From positions 345,278 to 409,277 of the forward strand of contig CAXAMN010021573.1 in the NCBI GenBank assembly GCA_963970005.1: 64,000 nt of DNA, written 5' to 3'. The translations under genes and the position numbers were made by a program. The notes below the pieces were generated by a model. It made no database searches, had not been told where the DNA came from, and was given only the letters and a program-made list of their open reading frames with translations. The stretch comes from Durusdinium trenchii (Eukaryota > Sar > Dinophyceae > Suessiales > Symbiodiniaceae). Position 1 is the first letter of the stretch; every line of letters starts with the position of its first letter. This document shows positions 1 through 11,586 of this stretch, piece after piece.

Positions 1-255
1 CGCGGCGTTGCTGGGTGCTTTGTCGTTTCAAAAGGTTCCTTCCTGCATCTTCCTGCGAAGATAGTCGCCAGACATTGCACACTCTTTCACAGGTACATGA
101 GTAGGTACCACCTGGAAACTCAAACAACCAGACACAAATGGATGTTTTCCAAACAGTGTTCCTTCCTACTAATAAAGGATCCTAATTGCAATATTGGAAC
201 AACATGGAACAACCATTTGTTTCTGGTTGTATGGGTTTCCAGGCAGATGCTTCAT

Positions 256-330
256 GTATGGAATACATGCATTATTGACCCCGTTTCGATTCCACCATCC
301 CATATAATCGGCAAATATGCCAGTCCCATT
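256..330 (+). repeat. Family E element, partial
   Basis: The segment contains ATTGACCCCGTTT, then CCAC, then ATATGCCAGTCCCAT. The same order is seen in reverse complement at 33294-33366. It ends in CCAGTCCCAT like the intact copy at 2159-2236, but the matching 5' ATGGGACTGG end is missing, so this copy is truncated or diverged. Confidence 0.45.
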
Positions 331-445
331 AGTCGTCTTTGGATAGTCTTTGGGATAGTCTTCAGCTTGGACTTCTCGACTGTGTCGCATGGCACATGTT
401 TTTCTTCATTTCACATGTGTGCCTGAGGAACAAGATCAACAAGGC

Positions 446-481
446 GAGCGACGTCTTGGACAGCAGAGCGACGTCTTGGAC
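446..481 (+). repeat. Short tandem repeat, two 20-bp units
   Basis: GAGCGACGTCTTGGAC occurs at 446-461 and again at 466-481, giving a 20-bp period. Confidence 0.8.
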
Positions 482-824
482 TGGTGAGGTCCAGTCGACC
501 GCCCAGCCGTCGATGCCATGCGAAGAGGTCATTCAGTGGTCATAGACTGGAGTTGCCTTTGGGGTGACGGTCAGAGTCCGCACCCGGTGATGGGAATGTC
601 CACCTGGACCGACTGCGCGCCTTCCAGGCTGCATTTCTATCGTTACTATTGGAAGTCGATAATTGAACCATATTGAACCCATGGTTGGCAATCAAGTTCC
701 TGTTTGGGTGTGGTGCTTTGCAAGTAAACTGCTGCAAGGTGAAGGTTCTGTGCCATGTGAACCAGATTTGGACCATCCACCTATCTATCCTGTCCTGTCC
801 TATCCTATCTATCTAATGGACATA

Positions 825-841
825 CATATATATATATATAC
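825..841. repeat. TA microsatellite
   Basis: An alternating TA run preceded by degenerate CTATC/TGTCC repeats. Confidence 0.85.
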
Positions 842-1370
842 ACACATGTAATTCACTGTCAACACTTAACAGGCTCTTCTTTGTGTGGCGTGGCACACAC
901 ACAACCCAGTCTCCAAGGGTAAGTTTGTCCAAGATTAACATGAGGATGCTGCCCCTGCTGCGCTGTCCAGGCAGATGCGAAGAAAGCCTGAGATGTTGAG
1001 GTCTAGCGCAGGGATGGTCAAGACATGTCAAGACACTAGCAATTGAAGATGGACATGCATGGTGGCAACAACTGATATGGCCCTGATGCAGTGGCTACTT
1101 CGGACTGCGAAAGCAACAGGTCATTTTAGACCAAAATCAATCCTGTGTGGATTTGTTTACACATACGAGCCCCCAATGTCCCGTGTCATTGTTGAGCCGT
1201 GTATTCTGACCATCCCTCATGATGTACAGATGCGGCAGAGCTTGGAGATGCTGTTCTCAGTTGGAAATGGATAGCATATCAATATCCAAGTTCTGATTTT
1301 GGGAGGGACTGTCAGATTTCGGGCCTGTCTTGTGTGCGCTAGACAAGAATACCTTGAGTAAGGCATCCGC

Positions 1371-1399
1371 AGTATCCCGTGGTATCCCGTGGTATCCCC
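1371..1399 (+). repeat. 10-bp tandem repeat
   Basis: The unit GGTATCCCGT is repeated almost three times, the first copy beginning with CAGTATCCCGT. Confidence 0.8.
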
Positions 1400-1676
1400 C
1401 AAGGCTTCAATTTAACTCCTGGAAGGTGCTTACATAGGATGTGGAGAGTCTGACTAACTTCTGAAGAAACCTTGGAAACCCACGGGGTTTATTACCTGGG
1501 TTTCTCTTAAGTCTTAAGTAGTTCATCGGACTTCACCACATCACATGGCACAGCACTTCCCACGCCACTCTGCCATGTAGCTTTGGAACACAGCTTGGGC
1601 CCCTCTCAGGGATTGGGCAGCTGACTTGGTTACAATGGTTTTTTTGCAAAGACAGAAAACCCAGAAACTTATTTTT

Positions 1677-1770
1677 CCCTAGGGCTCCAAGTGCCTCCTC
1701 AGAAGGTATTTGGACCCTCTAAATCCACCCCAGTCCCACCTTCTTGGAAGGCTAGACTGGAGCTCTAGGG
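1677..1770. mobile_element. Family A MITE-like element
   Basis: A 94-bp element begins CCCTAGGGCTCCA and ends TGGAGCTCTAGGG, so the terminal inverted repeats match at 12 of 13 positions. Inside are the family hallmarks CCTCAGAAGGT, TTGGACCCTC and CACCCCAGTCCCACCTTCT. There is no coding capacity. The same layout recurs at 26487-26579 and 35587-35685. Confidence 0.7.
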
Positions 1771-2158
1771 CGGGGAACGTCAACATTGCCTGTTTCTTGA
1801 TCGCTTTCCGTCTTTGACCCACCCCCCAAGGCTCCAAACGCAGATTCTGTGGACAGATCATCGCTTCCTCAGGTGTCGCAGACTTGCCATTGGTTGTTTT
1901 GTTGGAAGATGTTGCCTACTTGATACGCTCCGATCGATCCATACAATCTCAAAATCCTAGTTGAAGCACTCCAAATACTCAAAGCCACAAACTCTTCTTC
2001 CCAGTCCAGCTGGCCTTGCCGTGCTGAGCCAAGCATCTCCTGAGCCGAAGCGTCCTGCATGGCCCCTCAGTTGCGGTAGGCGGCCACGGACCACCCGACC
2101 TCCTCTCCAACTCCGGTAGATTCATGGAACCAAAGGGGGTTCCTACCCGAGACGCTCC
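1771..2158. other. Gene-free spacer
   Basis: No motif-bearing open frame was found. A CCCCCAAGGCTCCAAA segment near 1805 loosely recalls the family A terminus. Confidence 0.4.
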
Positions 2159-2236
2159 ATGGGACTGGAATTGATATGCCTGCACTGCATTGACCCCCTC
2201 AAACCACCCCTGGCCTGATCGGTACGCCAGTCCCAT
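2159..2236. mobile_element. Family E MITE-like element
   Basis: A 78-bp segment is bounded by ATGGGACTGG and its reverse complement CCAGTCCCAT. The core GCATTGACCCCCTCAAACC is shared with the longer-armed copy at 58846-58932 (ACATTGACCCCTCAAACC). Confidence 0.6.
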
Positions 2237-5200
2237 TGTATATGAGTTTGGCAGCGTGACCTGAACCGATCGCCGGCTTTGTTTGTGGCAGATTCCGCCG
2301 GTTTAGGTGGCCAGGCGGCCAGGGGGAGTTGATTCGATGCTGCACCGATCTGTGACACCTTGAAGACTTGAAGAAACTCCTTGAGACACCTGGAAGTCCT
2401 TGAAGACTTGGAGTCAGCTGACAATTACTGTTCGGTTCGAGAGCGAGTGCCCTGGCAGTGGGTTTGGAGGAGCTGTGAGGAAGGGCTGCTCGTGGCGCGC
2501 GCAGGCTGATCATTGTAGGATACACCTGAGCCAGCTCAGTTCGCCATGACAGAAGTATCATGAAATGTCGAGCTTTTGTCAGTTGAGCTGATGAAGTCTT
2601 TTGACTGTTGTTTCTATGTTAGAATGACCTAGCAGAAAGCCGGTTTGCCTGTGGCTTGCCCTGTGTACTAAGCGTCACCGTCCGACGTACAACACCGTAG
2701 ATATGAAGCATTTAAGTGTCATGCTGGTTTGTGTTCATGTGACCACACCTTGTTTCTCACTGAAAAGACTCAAAAGGACTCAAAAGGCATGTTTCTCCTG
2801 AAATGGGCTAGTCGAATTTGATGATTTCCAGTTCCAAGATGTTCCAAGTAGGTGCTATGGACACTCCATGCACACAATACTATTAAATATATTATACATT
2901 GACCCCACCAAAATCCAAAGGAATGAGGGTGGCTGGATCCAGATTGGAATCTCTATTGCTACGGCGAAACTTCCCTCATTCCCCAGCGGCCACTGGCATC
3001 GCTACGGACGTAACAAGAAGCTAGTAGTCACAAGGGCGTTGCTACGAACGTAGCAAGGGCCGTACACAACAGTCAGAACATTGGCACGTTGCGAACTGCT
3101 GGCTGGGCGTGGCTGGGCCATTGAGGCTGCTTCGTGGCCCCAGAAGATGCTTGTGCAAATCGAATCGTGAGCCGCCCCCGAACCGCCCCCCGAGACCATC
3201 CGAGAGAGTGGGAGAAGAGAATCATGTCAGAATCCACTTCCCTATAATTGGGATAGTTTTTGACATCACAGTTCTATATATATATTAAATTGGAATATAC
3301 AAATATATATATATATATATATTTATTGTTCTACAAAAAAATATGTGTTGAATTGATGACAATCACTTCTTTGGGGGATCACATGGCCAGTCTAGAGTGG
3401 ATGACATTCTACGGTCCATTCATCGAAGGGACCAACGAATGGCAATTCGGAGTTGGCACTTCGTTGGTCCCTTGGCGAACCTTCTCTGCCCTTGGCGAAT
3501 CCGTGCGGAGCCGACGAACGGGCAGGGGGGCAGGGTAGTAGGGCCTGAGGCCCCAACCACCGATCTCCGCAGGGTCCAGAGGGACCCATCTGAACCAGAT
3601 CAGCCCCTTTCCAAAGCAGATCGGGCCCAGATTCTCAGGGAGAGGTGAAGGTGCTGCGGATCCAAGCCTTGCGGTTCTGCAGGGTCAAATAAATCCATGG
3701 CTGTAGTTGATGCTTTTGAAGATATGCACAAGCATCATGTCAATGCACAAGATTCTCAGAGAAATGTCTCACTGCACATCGTCGAGGATCATACAGATGC
3801 TCTTGGTGCCCAAAAAGGAACCATGGATAGAGTCTCAAGGGCATATATACTAAATAGTTTTGATAATTGAAATATACACAACACCTTGTAGCACAAACAT
3901 GTTTGAAGTCAGAAAGCCTCCAAACAACTGACCACAGTTTCAAGACCAAGTTGTCACACATCGCCAAGCCCAAATGACGAGTCTACTTGGAGACATGCGA
4001 TTTCAGACAGAGCTCCTGCTGAGAACTTCTCAAAGCATGCAAGGTCGATATAAGCAACTTCAAAGGCCTCACTGCTTGATCCTTCTTCGGAAGGGTGCAC
4101 TCTGCCTTCTCACTAGGAAGATGAGTCGCTCGCGGACAAGAGGAGTAAGATCATGGCAGGGAGGCCCAGCAAGGCCAACATTGCAAATGTTGCAGCATCC
4201 TGCATTGAGAGGTGACTTCTAGACCCTAGACCCATATTTGTATCCATAATATGTATGTACAATAGTCGATTACAATATTGCTAAGGATGCCCCATTCATG
4301 TGAATCCAAACGGATCTTCTTCACAAGGAAGCATCCACTGTATTTACTGTACAAGTCCTTCGCTAAGTGCACTCAATAGGAATGAGTGGTCCTCAAGATC
4401 CCCTCGAGGCCTGCGACACCATGACGAGTCAAGCGGCGGTTCAAGTTGCTATGGATCTGATTTCTGCAGCCACGTTTTACCTTTAAATGTTGAATCAGCC
4501 TGCTCCAAGAATCCGCGCCTGACTGCTATGGGAACGGTTTGCTTCGGGTTCGGCACCCTTGCGATTCGGTGTGCGACCTCCTCGAGACAAAGGAACTTAG
4601 GGAAGGTTACAAGTGCTCGCCGGGACTGCTCACCCTCTCGGTTTTCCTGAAACAGAAAGGTTCATCATGTTTTCTGGTGATGGTCGTGCTTCCTTCGACC
4701 CTGCTTCGGATGGTAGACCCGGCGAGTCCCACCCTTCGAAGTCGAAGAAAGAAGCCGCCAAGCCAATGTTTTTGTTGATTAGTTCTGTAGCATTGGCCAC
4801 CAAGCAATTCATATGGACATCTCGAAAAACCTGTGCGCATGTGTTTCTGAAAACGTGGACAACCTGCAAAACCTTTTTTTTCGGATTGGTTTCCCCCTAA
4901 ATTATAAAACCCAGCCAGAGAGGTGCGAACAGATGGAAAAAATAGGAGGAACTAAGAGGGTGAAGCCTCCTTTTTTTTCAAGGCAAAAGCGGTTCGGGAG
5001 AAGCCGTTGTTCCTGTTCGGTCCTGTCACTGCAGAAAGCACCCGGGCTAAGCTTTCTCTCGTTCCCCAAGGCCTTGCAGAACATCTTCCGCCCCTTGGAA
5101 CGGAGCGGAGCGGAGCGGCGAGCAACACGCTGGGGGGGGGCATCCAGCTTGCGAAACAGGGAGCTCCACAGGGAGTTCTTCAAGCCCTTCCTAAGTCTTA

Positions 5201-5899
5201 GTAAAGTGACTTGTAATGCCGATCTCGAAACAAGTGCTACCTGACCAAGATAAGAACAATTGGATTTGGCTTTGCAACATCGGTGAGTTGTGATGAATTA
5301 TGATGATTCATGAACCAATGTCTGACTTGTTCAGTTTCTAAAACCATTAGACAACCAGTCGAAAGGTGAAAGGAGGTGCCCGGAAGTTGTGGGTTCATCT
5401 TGGATATCTTGGGAATGTTTGGTGTTGGTGCAACGTTAGCACTTTAAACTGTAATAGTCATGTGGAGTTGTGGGGAGCCTTCTGCTCCACCAGGGATTGT
5501 TTTCGAGTCAAGATGCAAGAAACGGATATGGGATGATAGGGGTGTGTATCGGAACCAAAAGTTGATTGTATCCTCCCTAATTCAATGCACACACACACAC
5601 ATGCAAGCTGTTGAAACAACTACCCAGGCCCACAATTGGCGATCAGACAAAAGAGTCTTTTTGACAAAAGGGACTGTGGATAGGCTGGGATACAGCCTGA
5701 TAGGCTAGCTGTTCAGGATTCAGCTAAGGAGCCTTCCAACATTGCAAAGTCCATGGTGTGAGACACGGTTCTCCAGAATATTTGAGGAAGTGGGGCCACA
5801 GGATGCACTGAGAAAAAAACAAATGTCTCGCACGTGCAGCACTTGTTGTGTGTTCATGGATATATTTTTTTTGCGCACTCACATACAGTTAACAAAGTG
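2237..5899. other. Gene-free stretch with TA microsatellite
   Basis: No supported gene. A CATTGACCCC motif at about 2898 may be another eroded family E piece. A TA microsatellite lies at about 3303-3323. Around 5100-5150 there is a GC-rich GGAGC-repeating tract ending in a run of G. Open frames of 80-143 codons overlap in several frames, with codon content typical of chance. Confidence 0.5.
3303..3323. repeat. TA microsatellite
   Basis: About ten TA units, in an AT-rich context that starts near 3275. Confidence 0.85.
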
Positions 5900-6011
5900 T
5901 TTACACCCTGGAAGACTAACATGGACCCTGAAAACCACCGGTTGGAAGAGGAAAACACTCTTCCAGGGGGGCCATTGTCAGGGTCTATGTTAGTTGACTC
6001 GGGAGTGTAAA
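5900..6011. mobile_element. Family D MITE-like element
   Basis: A 112-bp element with terminal inverted repeats of about 32 bp. The left end is TTTACACCCTGG, then GACTAACATGGACCCTGA. The right end is the inverse, TCAGGGTCTATGTTAGT, then GGGAGTGTAAA. The loop carries a second, smaller inverted segment, TTGGAAGAG against CTCTTCCAG. There is no open frame, and it is the only clear copy in the window. Confidence 0.7.
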
Positions 6012-9000
6012 TCTTCCGTTCAAATGGCACCACCGCTGCGCTCAAGTTTCTGTCAGCTCAACCACTTTCTGTGGGTTCATTGTCTATGTCCAGTACCCTT
6101 CGATTCCTGAGACATGAACCAGAAACAGGTCCGACTGTACCCATTGGTCTGAGATACTAAGCAAAAATCGGGTAGATCCGAACCTGGTTAAACCCTAATC
6201 CCTTAACCTCCTGGATTCCGAACCTGGAGACCGGGATCAGTCGACCGAGGATTGGAGCCCCTCTACAAGCGCGGACTCTTGACGCAGGTGGACGACCGGA
6301 GCTCGAACGCAGCGGAAAACAGCGAGCGAGCTCGAACGAACGCGGCGGAAATTGTCCCCCCTGACTGGGCAACTGAACGTGAGGGGAGGCATGTTGCTGG
6401 CCTGGGACTTGGCCATGTAGAACTGGATTTGACATTTGTGAAATATATGTGTGAATGTTTTGGTGTCAAAGGATTGAACCATGAGCCGGACATGTGGAGG
6501 AAGCAGGGCGGCCAGGGATGGACACAAGGGGTATATCGGATATATGATTGATGATCTATGTAATCCAACGTGTCAGCCCCGCTGGTCCAGCGCTCCCCCC
6601 TCATGCACTCAATTCGTTTCACCCACTCGGTGTACTCGGTGTACTCAACGTTTGGATTTGCATTGCCAGGCAGCAGTACATGCACAACTCAATGCCTGAA
6701 GGTGCGGGAAGGATCCGGTGGAAGCGTCCAGGATCCGGTGCAGACGCATGGAGGGTGCAGCCGGGAACGAACCTTCCCAGACCATCCATGTGTGGAAGAG
6801 CATGATACATTTAGCATCATTTAGCGTACCCCATTACTTTGTATTTATATGACTCTTTGAGTAACTTCCATAACTTTTGCCGTGACGGGCTGGGCCTAGG
6901 CTTGGGATTTTGTGGTGCTCTTACGTCAGACATCCGGTGAACATGCTTCGCACGTGCATGCTCGTTCGGTCGTGCTGTTCGGTCTGGTTGTGTGGATGGC
7001 AGGTCAAGACGGTGTGTTCAGTGACTCCAGGACTGGAGCATCGAAGCAGCCTTTAGGACCTACGAACGACTTCAGGAGACTCAAAAGGAGTCGACAAGGA
7101 AACTACTCCAGTCGACAGCGTCCCCAAAAGGGGCTATACACAATTTGTTTCTGGGATGTGCTGTGGGCATTGAAAGACCATTCTTTGGCGTGGTACCTAC
7201 GTATACTCGCCTGGATATATCTGGAAAATTCTGAAAAGATTTGGAACCTATATATACAGCTCCCCCTTACAGATCCTTCAAGCGACGAAACCAAGTACCT
7301 TCTGTGGAGTTCATTCCCAGCCTGAGCCGGCGCGCCTGGTCCCAGCGCCTTGCGCCCGTGGGTCCGCTCGGCCGGGGGTCGGTCGCAGCGACCGAAGGGT
7401 GTCAGCGACCTGCAGATCGGGTGATGTTTTTGACGAACTGGGCGAAGTAGGGCTCGAAGCGTACCTCGATATTTACGACCTACTCGGCTACGACCTTGAC
7501 CTTATGCCCCTATGAAGCCAGATGGTGCTGATGACCCATGGAACTCGATGGAACACTGACAAGGGGTGCTTGGTGACTTGGTGATAGATGCCGTTGTGAG
7601 CATTGAGACATGTTCCAACTTCCCCACGCGGATTTCCGCAGACAGCGACCGAATTCGGTGGCCTAGAAAGACTCGGAGCAGCTCCGCAGGCAGCTCCGCA
7701 GGCCGGAACCGAGCCACCTGCTCCACGCCACTGAGCCACCTGCTGCTGGGAAGCGCCAGTAGACCAAGCGTCGGCCCGGTGCTTGAGGCGGTGACCCCCT
7801 GAGAGATGCACGGCCCAGTCCCCGATGGGCTGAAATCGGTGCCAAAAAACGGGGTGAGCTTGAAGTGTTCCACTCAAGCAAGAGAGGTAACCTGTGGTCA
7901 GCTCTTTGGTGTCTCTAAAGCAGAACACGGCTCACCGGGCTGTCCAAGGGGCTGCACCCAACTTTTAAGATATGTCAGGCTTCGTCGATTGCTGTGGAGT
8001 AGAGACAGCAGCAAATCGAGTTGCATTGAACATTGCCCTCAAGTTTGCCTTCAGCCTTCAGTTTTCATGCCCAGACATGTCGGATGCAAAGACATGCCCT
8101 GCTTCCATGCGAGCCATAAACGAGCATTTGGTTCTTGAAAGTGACTGTCGTCCAACCACTTTTGCAACTCCACAAATCACCCAACAGTGGTCACACGGTC
8201 ACAAATCACCACTCAAAAAATCAATATCACTTTGTCAGCCGAGACGACATTTTTCCTTGACTGTGAGGCAGGTGCCAGAAAGCGATCTTAGCGTTTTTTC
8301 CACCCGGCAAGACCCGCAGTGGCCAAAAACAACCTTTTTCCCTGAGCGTCCCAACCAGCTTCTTGTGAAACCAACTTAGCCCCATAGGCCGACTCCAGAG
8401 ATGAGGGCCGACTCCTGAGCCAGCTCTTATCGGTTGCCGGTCACGGAAAACCAAGTCCTTTCGGTCTCACCGGGTCTTTCGGTAATCCCGATGTGCAGTT
8501 CCTCGAGCAATGATTTTACCGCATCGACGAAGCGACGAAGTGGTGAATTTCTTTCGATTCTTCGACTGTTTAACAGCTTGTGTTCAGGCGTGCCTCTTTG
8601 GGGATGCTTCTGTGGATTGAAGCTACTGAAGATCGCAGTTCTCGTGCCCAGGAAGTTTCTGCCTGGGCGCCACACCGCAACATTTAGGAAGCGATTTGGT
8701 TGTTTCCATAAATCATGGTGCTAGTCACTTTAGGTAAGACACATGTTGAGCTCCATCCAAGACATAGATTGAAACATACCCTGGAAACATACCTCTTTAT
8801 AAAGTGACACTATGCTTGTCATGTGTGTTGATGTTGAGTTGTATTGCTGGTATCTAATCATCGGCTTCAAGCCTCAGTCTGGCTCACACCGGATTTCCTT
8901 GTGAGGGAAGAGAGATGGCTCACAGCCGCTATGTGCTATGTGACAATCTTTGTGCTGTCAGAGGCATCAAACAGGTACAGTTCAGCCGCAGCCTTCATTT

Positions 9001-10733
9001 TTGCTGTGGTGGTACTTGAAGCTTTTGAAAGAACACTGTCGAAACATACAACCCCCATCAACCCCCCTGTTTAACATGCATTGCCGCTACTCTATGTGCG
9101 GAAGCTATACCATTTGTACTGGCGGTGGTTGGGTGCTAAATCTAGCACATGCTAAAGTAATCACAGGGATGCCTTGGGATGTCGAAAGCCTGCATCAAAT
9201 GTGCACTACCGATGGGGCCCGACCTGTCTGCCGATGCCCTTTCGATGTACCAACCACTTAAGGAAGCACGGCGCCACGCTATATCTGCAGCTGGCACAAA
9301 CGCTTGGTATGTTTCCCTTCTCAGTTTGTTTGAGTTGCTGCTTGCACCGACCTGTTTTGCAGCTGAACTGGAAGAATTGGTTGTCGCCCAATGGACCTAT
9401 GGATCGAGTCGCTGCTATCCTTTGGCTGCCTGCTTTTGTGAAGCTGCAGTCAAAAGGTAGCGGTTGTGGTGTTGTTGTCCCGGGTCTTAAGAGCTGCAAC
9501 ACGCCTGGTGTTGGAGAGCAGCCCGGCTGTTTGTGACCCAAGACTGTGGCTGAAAGAGATGCGCTGCAAGACCCTAAAATTTCCATCCACTGAATAGCTT
9601 TCTCACAGCAGTGACTAACTAACCGATGCCCCAACCGATGCTTGGACTATTGTACAACCGTGTAGCCACTACACTTTGAATATGTTTGTGCCCATGGAAG
9701 AGCGACTCCCCCACAACTTGTACAACCACTCCTGTACTTAATTCGTGCCCATTGTGGTGTGCCAAATTATGGCAAGCTTGATGCCTTGCTGAGGGTAACA
9801 AGTAGACCTGCTTTGCAGCCAACCCTCAAAACCTGCATAACCGATGGGGGCCGGCCCATTCAAGGCAATGTCCCCAGGCCAGATACCTGATTTCGTCCGG
9901 CGCTCATAAATAGAAACTTGCGAGGCTTGAGGAACGAAGTTCAATCCCTTGTGCGGTTGCTGTAGAGGCGTGGAACACCAGGCACCTACCCCAACGCCCA
10001 AATTGGTAACTCAAGAACACTTGTGCTTGACAACTTGCAACGAACTGTAGGTATGGCATCGTATAGCTGTTGCAGCATATATAGGGATCAATTTGGACCC
10101 AACACCAGGACAACAACAATCCGATGAGTTTTTTCGTCAATATGAAACATTGGTGTTTATTTGCTTGACATGGGCATGGGTTGCTAGGCGCTTGCTGACT
10201 TTAGATATAGGTCCTTGGAGCTCTTGACATCCACAGAGACCCCAACAGGCGCGCAGTTCTAAGAATGGCGCTTCGCAGGTGAAACTCGTCTTTCACGAAA
10301 CCTTGCATGTTGGTGAATCCTGCGATGGACTGACCACCGTTGCATTGGTTGAATCAAAGATTCTGTGTCGCCCGAAGAAACCTGGTGGCAATGTCATCAT
10401 CAACACCTGTGATCAAATCTCCCTTCTTCTCATCTTCTCCCCATAAATCCCAGTTGTTGCAAGGTGTTCTAGGAATTTGGGCCATGGAAGGTCGCAACTG
10501 AGTACGGAAGCGGTGGACCATGCGGTTTTCAACAGATCAATGTGCCTTGTGCCACCAATCAAAGATCCTCAAACTCAGGTGCTTCTTTGGTATCATGGCT
10601 GCCTATGGCTCATCCATGGATTCCACGTCTTCTCAACAAGGCGAACGCGAGCCAATCACAACCAAGATGTTGGTCACCAGAACCTAACAAGATTCACATT
10701 CGAAGTCCGATGAAAGTGGTCTCACCAGCAGTC
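6012..10733. other. Gene-free stretch
   Basis: No gene could be supported. Two places have mildly coding-like frames on the plus strand. One is 7972-8100 (a frame beginning MSGFVDCCGVETAANRVA). The other is 8844-9470 (hydrophobic frames including RWLTAAMCYVTIFVL, and SADALSMYQPLKEARRH in the next frame). I saw no convincing splice sites or family motif in either. AC dinucleotide runs are short. Confidence 0.4.
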
Positions 10734-10831
10734 ACATGGATAGGGGTGCGATCCGAGGAAGTCGGTGTGCCCATTACATCCACTCACTGGATGGGACGAG
10801 GCAAACCACCCCGAGCTCTGTGACTCCTGGC
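10734..10831 (+). repeat. Family G dispersed repeat, copy 1
   Basis: This segment aligns with 16659-16761. Shared landmarks in order are ACCAGCAGTCAC, GGGGTGCGA or GGGGTGCCGA, GAGGAAGTCGG, GTGCCCA, CACTCACTGGATGGGAC and TGTGACTCCTGG. By eye the two agree at about three quarters of positions. No terminal inverted repeat was seen. Confidence 0.6.
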
Positions 10832-11157
10832 ACCCAGATTTGATACTTCGATGCGTAGGGCCCACGTAGGAGACCACGGACCACGCGTGCAGGCGCGTGA
10901 AGGCGAGCAGACACGATGGACGCAGAGCTCACCTGTGGAGCGCGGCGGACCCTTTTGAGGGTTCGAGTCTTAGGAGACGATGAGGTATTTGTTTTTTGAA
11001 GCGAACGTGGTGGAAATGAGGGCGCATGCGACAGCTGCCAACCGAAGCGAATCCAGAGTTGAGAAGTGAATAGCCACACTGGGAAACACGCATCGAGGAT
11101 GCATCACTCAGCCACTTGGACACATTGTATGCGTCAGAAAAACATAGAACACCATAC

Positions 11158-11257
11158 CCCTATGGATCCACATACCTTCTCAGAAGGTAATTGGACCCTC
11201 CAAGCCTACCTAAATAGTCTCCAATCACCTTCTCAGAAGGTATGTGGATCCATAGGG
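11158..11257. mobile_element. Family A MITE-like element, long arms
   Basis: A 100-bp element has nearly perfect terminal inverted repeats of about 37 bp. They begin CCCTATGGATCCACATACC and include the palindrome ACCTTCTCAGAAGGT at each end. It is flanked by TAC on both sides, a possible 3-bp target duplication. The inner half TCTCCAATCACCTTCT is shared with 16224-16319. Confidence 0.8.
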
Positions 11258-11486
11258 TACAGTAACACAGTATAATATACATCTTGGTCCACTGGTGCGC
11301 CAGAACTGCCCAACCGCAGAGTAGCTGCAACGACCCTGGATGCGCAGCGCCGGCGCGCACGCGCGGCACGCCCTCGCCGCCCCGAGCGACGGCCAGAGAC
11401 GAGGTTCCGCAACGAGCGATGCGCCTCAGCCGACAGCGAAAGCCAAAAAGCGGGCGCCCGCTATGCCCAAGGTACGCCCAAAGCAG
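11258..11486. other. Gene-free GC-rich spacer
   Basis: A GC-rich tract around 11340-11460 (GCGCCGGCGCGCACGCGCGG). It is open in several frames on both strands, which reflects composition and not coding. Confidence 0.4.
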
Positions 11487-11586
11487 TTGGACCCTCCAAA
11501 GCTTCAAAGCAACGCTCCTCAGAGATCAGTTCAGAGATCCCCAAGTACCGAAGTACCTTCTCAAAGGGTCTGTGGAATACTAGGGA
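11487..11586. mobile_element. Family A element, diverged
   Basis: Begins TTGGACCCTCCAA and ends TACCTTCTCAAAGGGTCTG then GGAATACTAGGG. These are the internal and right-end landmarks of family A. The left terminus is not recognisable. Confidence 0.45.

Larger units (their letters stand above)
1..1676. other. Gene-free stretch, low-complexity
   Basis: No coding region could be supported. The open frames are short and overlap on both strands without a recognisable motif. The stretch holds a partial family E element (256-330), two small tandem repeats (446-481 and 1371-1399), and a pyrimidine-rich TATC/TGTCC tract (about 783-815) that runs into a TA microsatellite at about 825-841. Confidence 0.5.
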
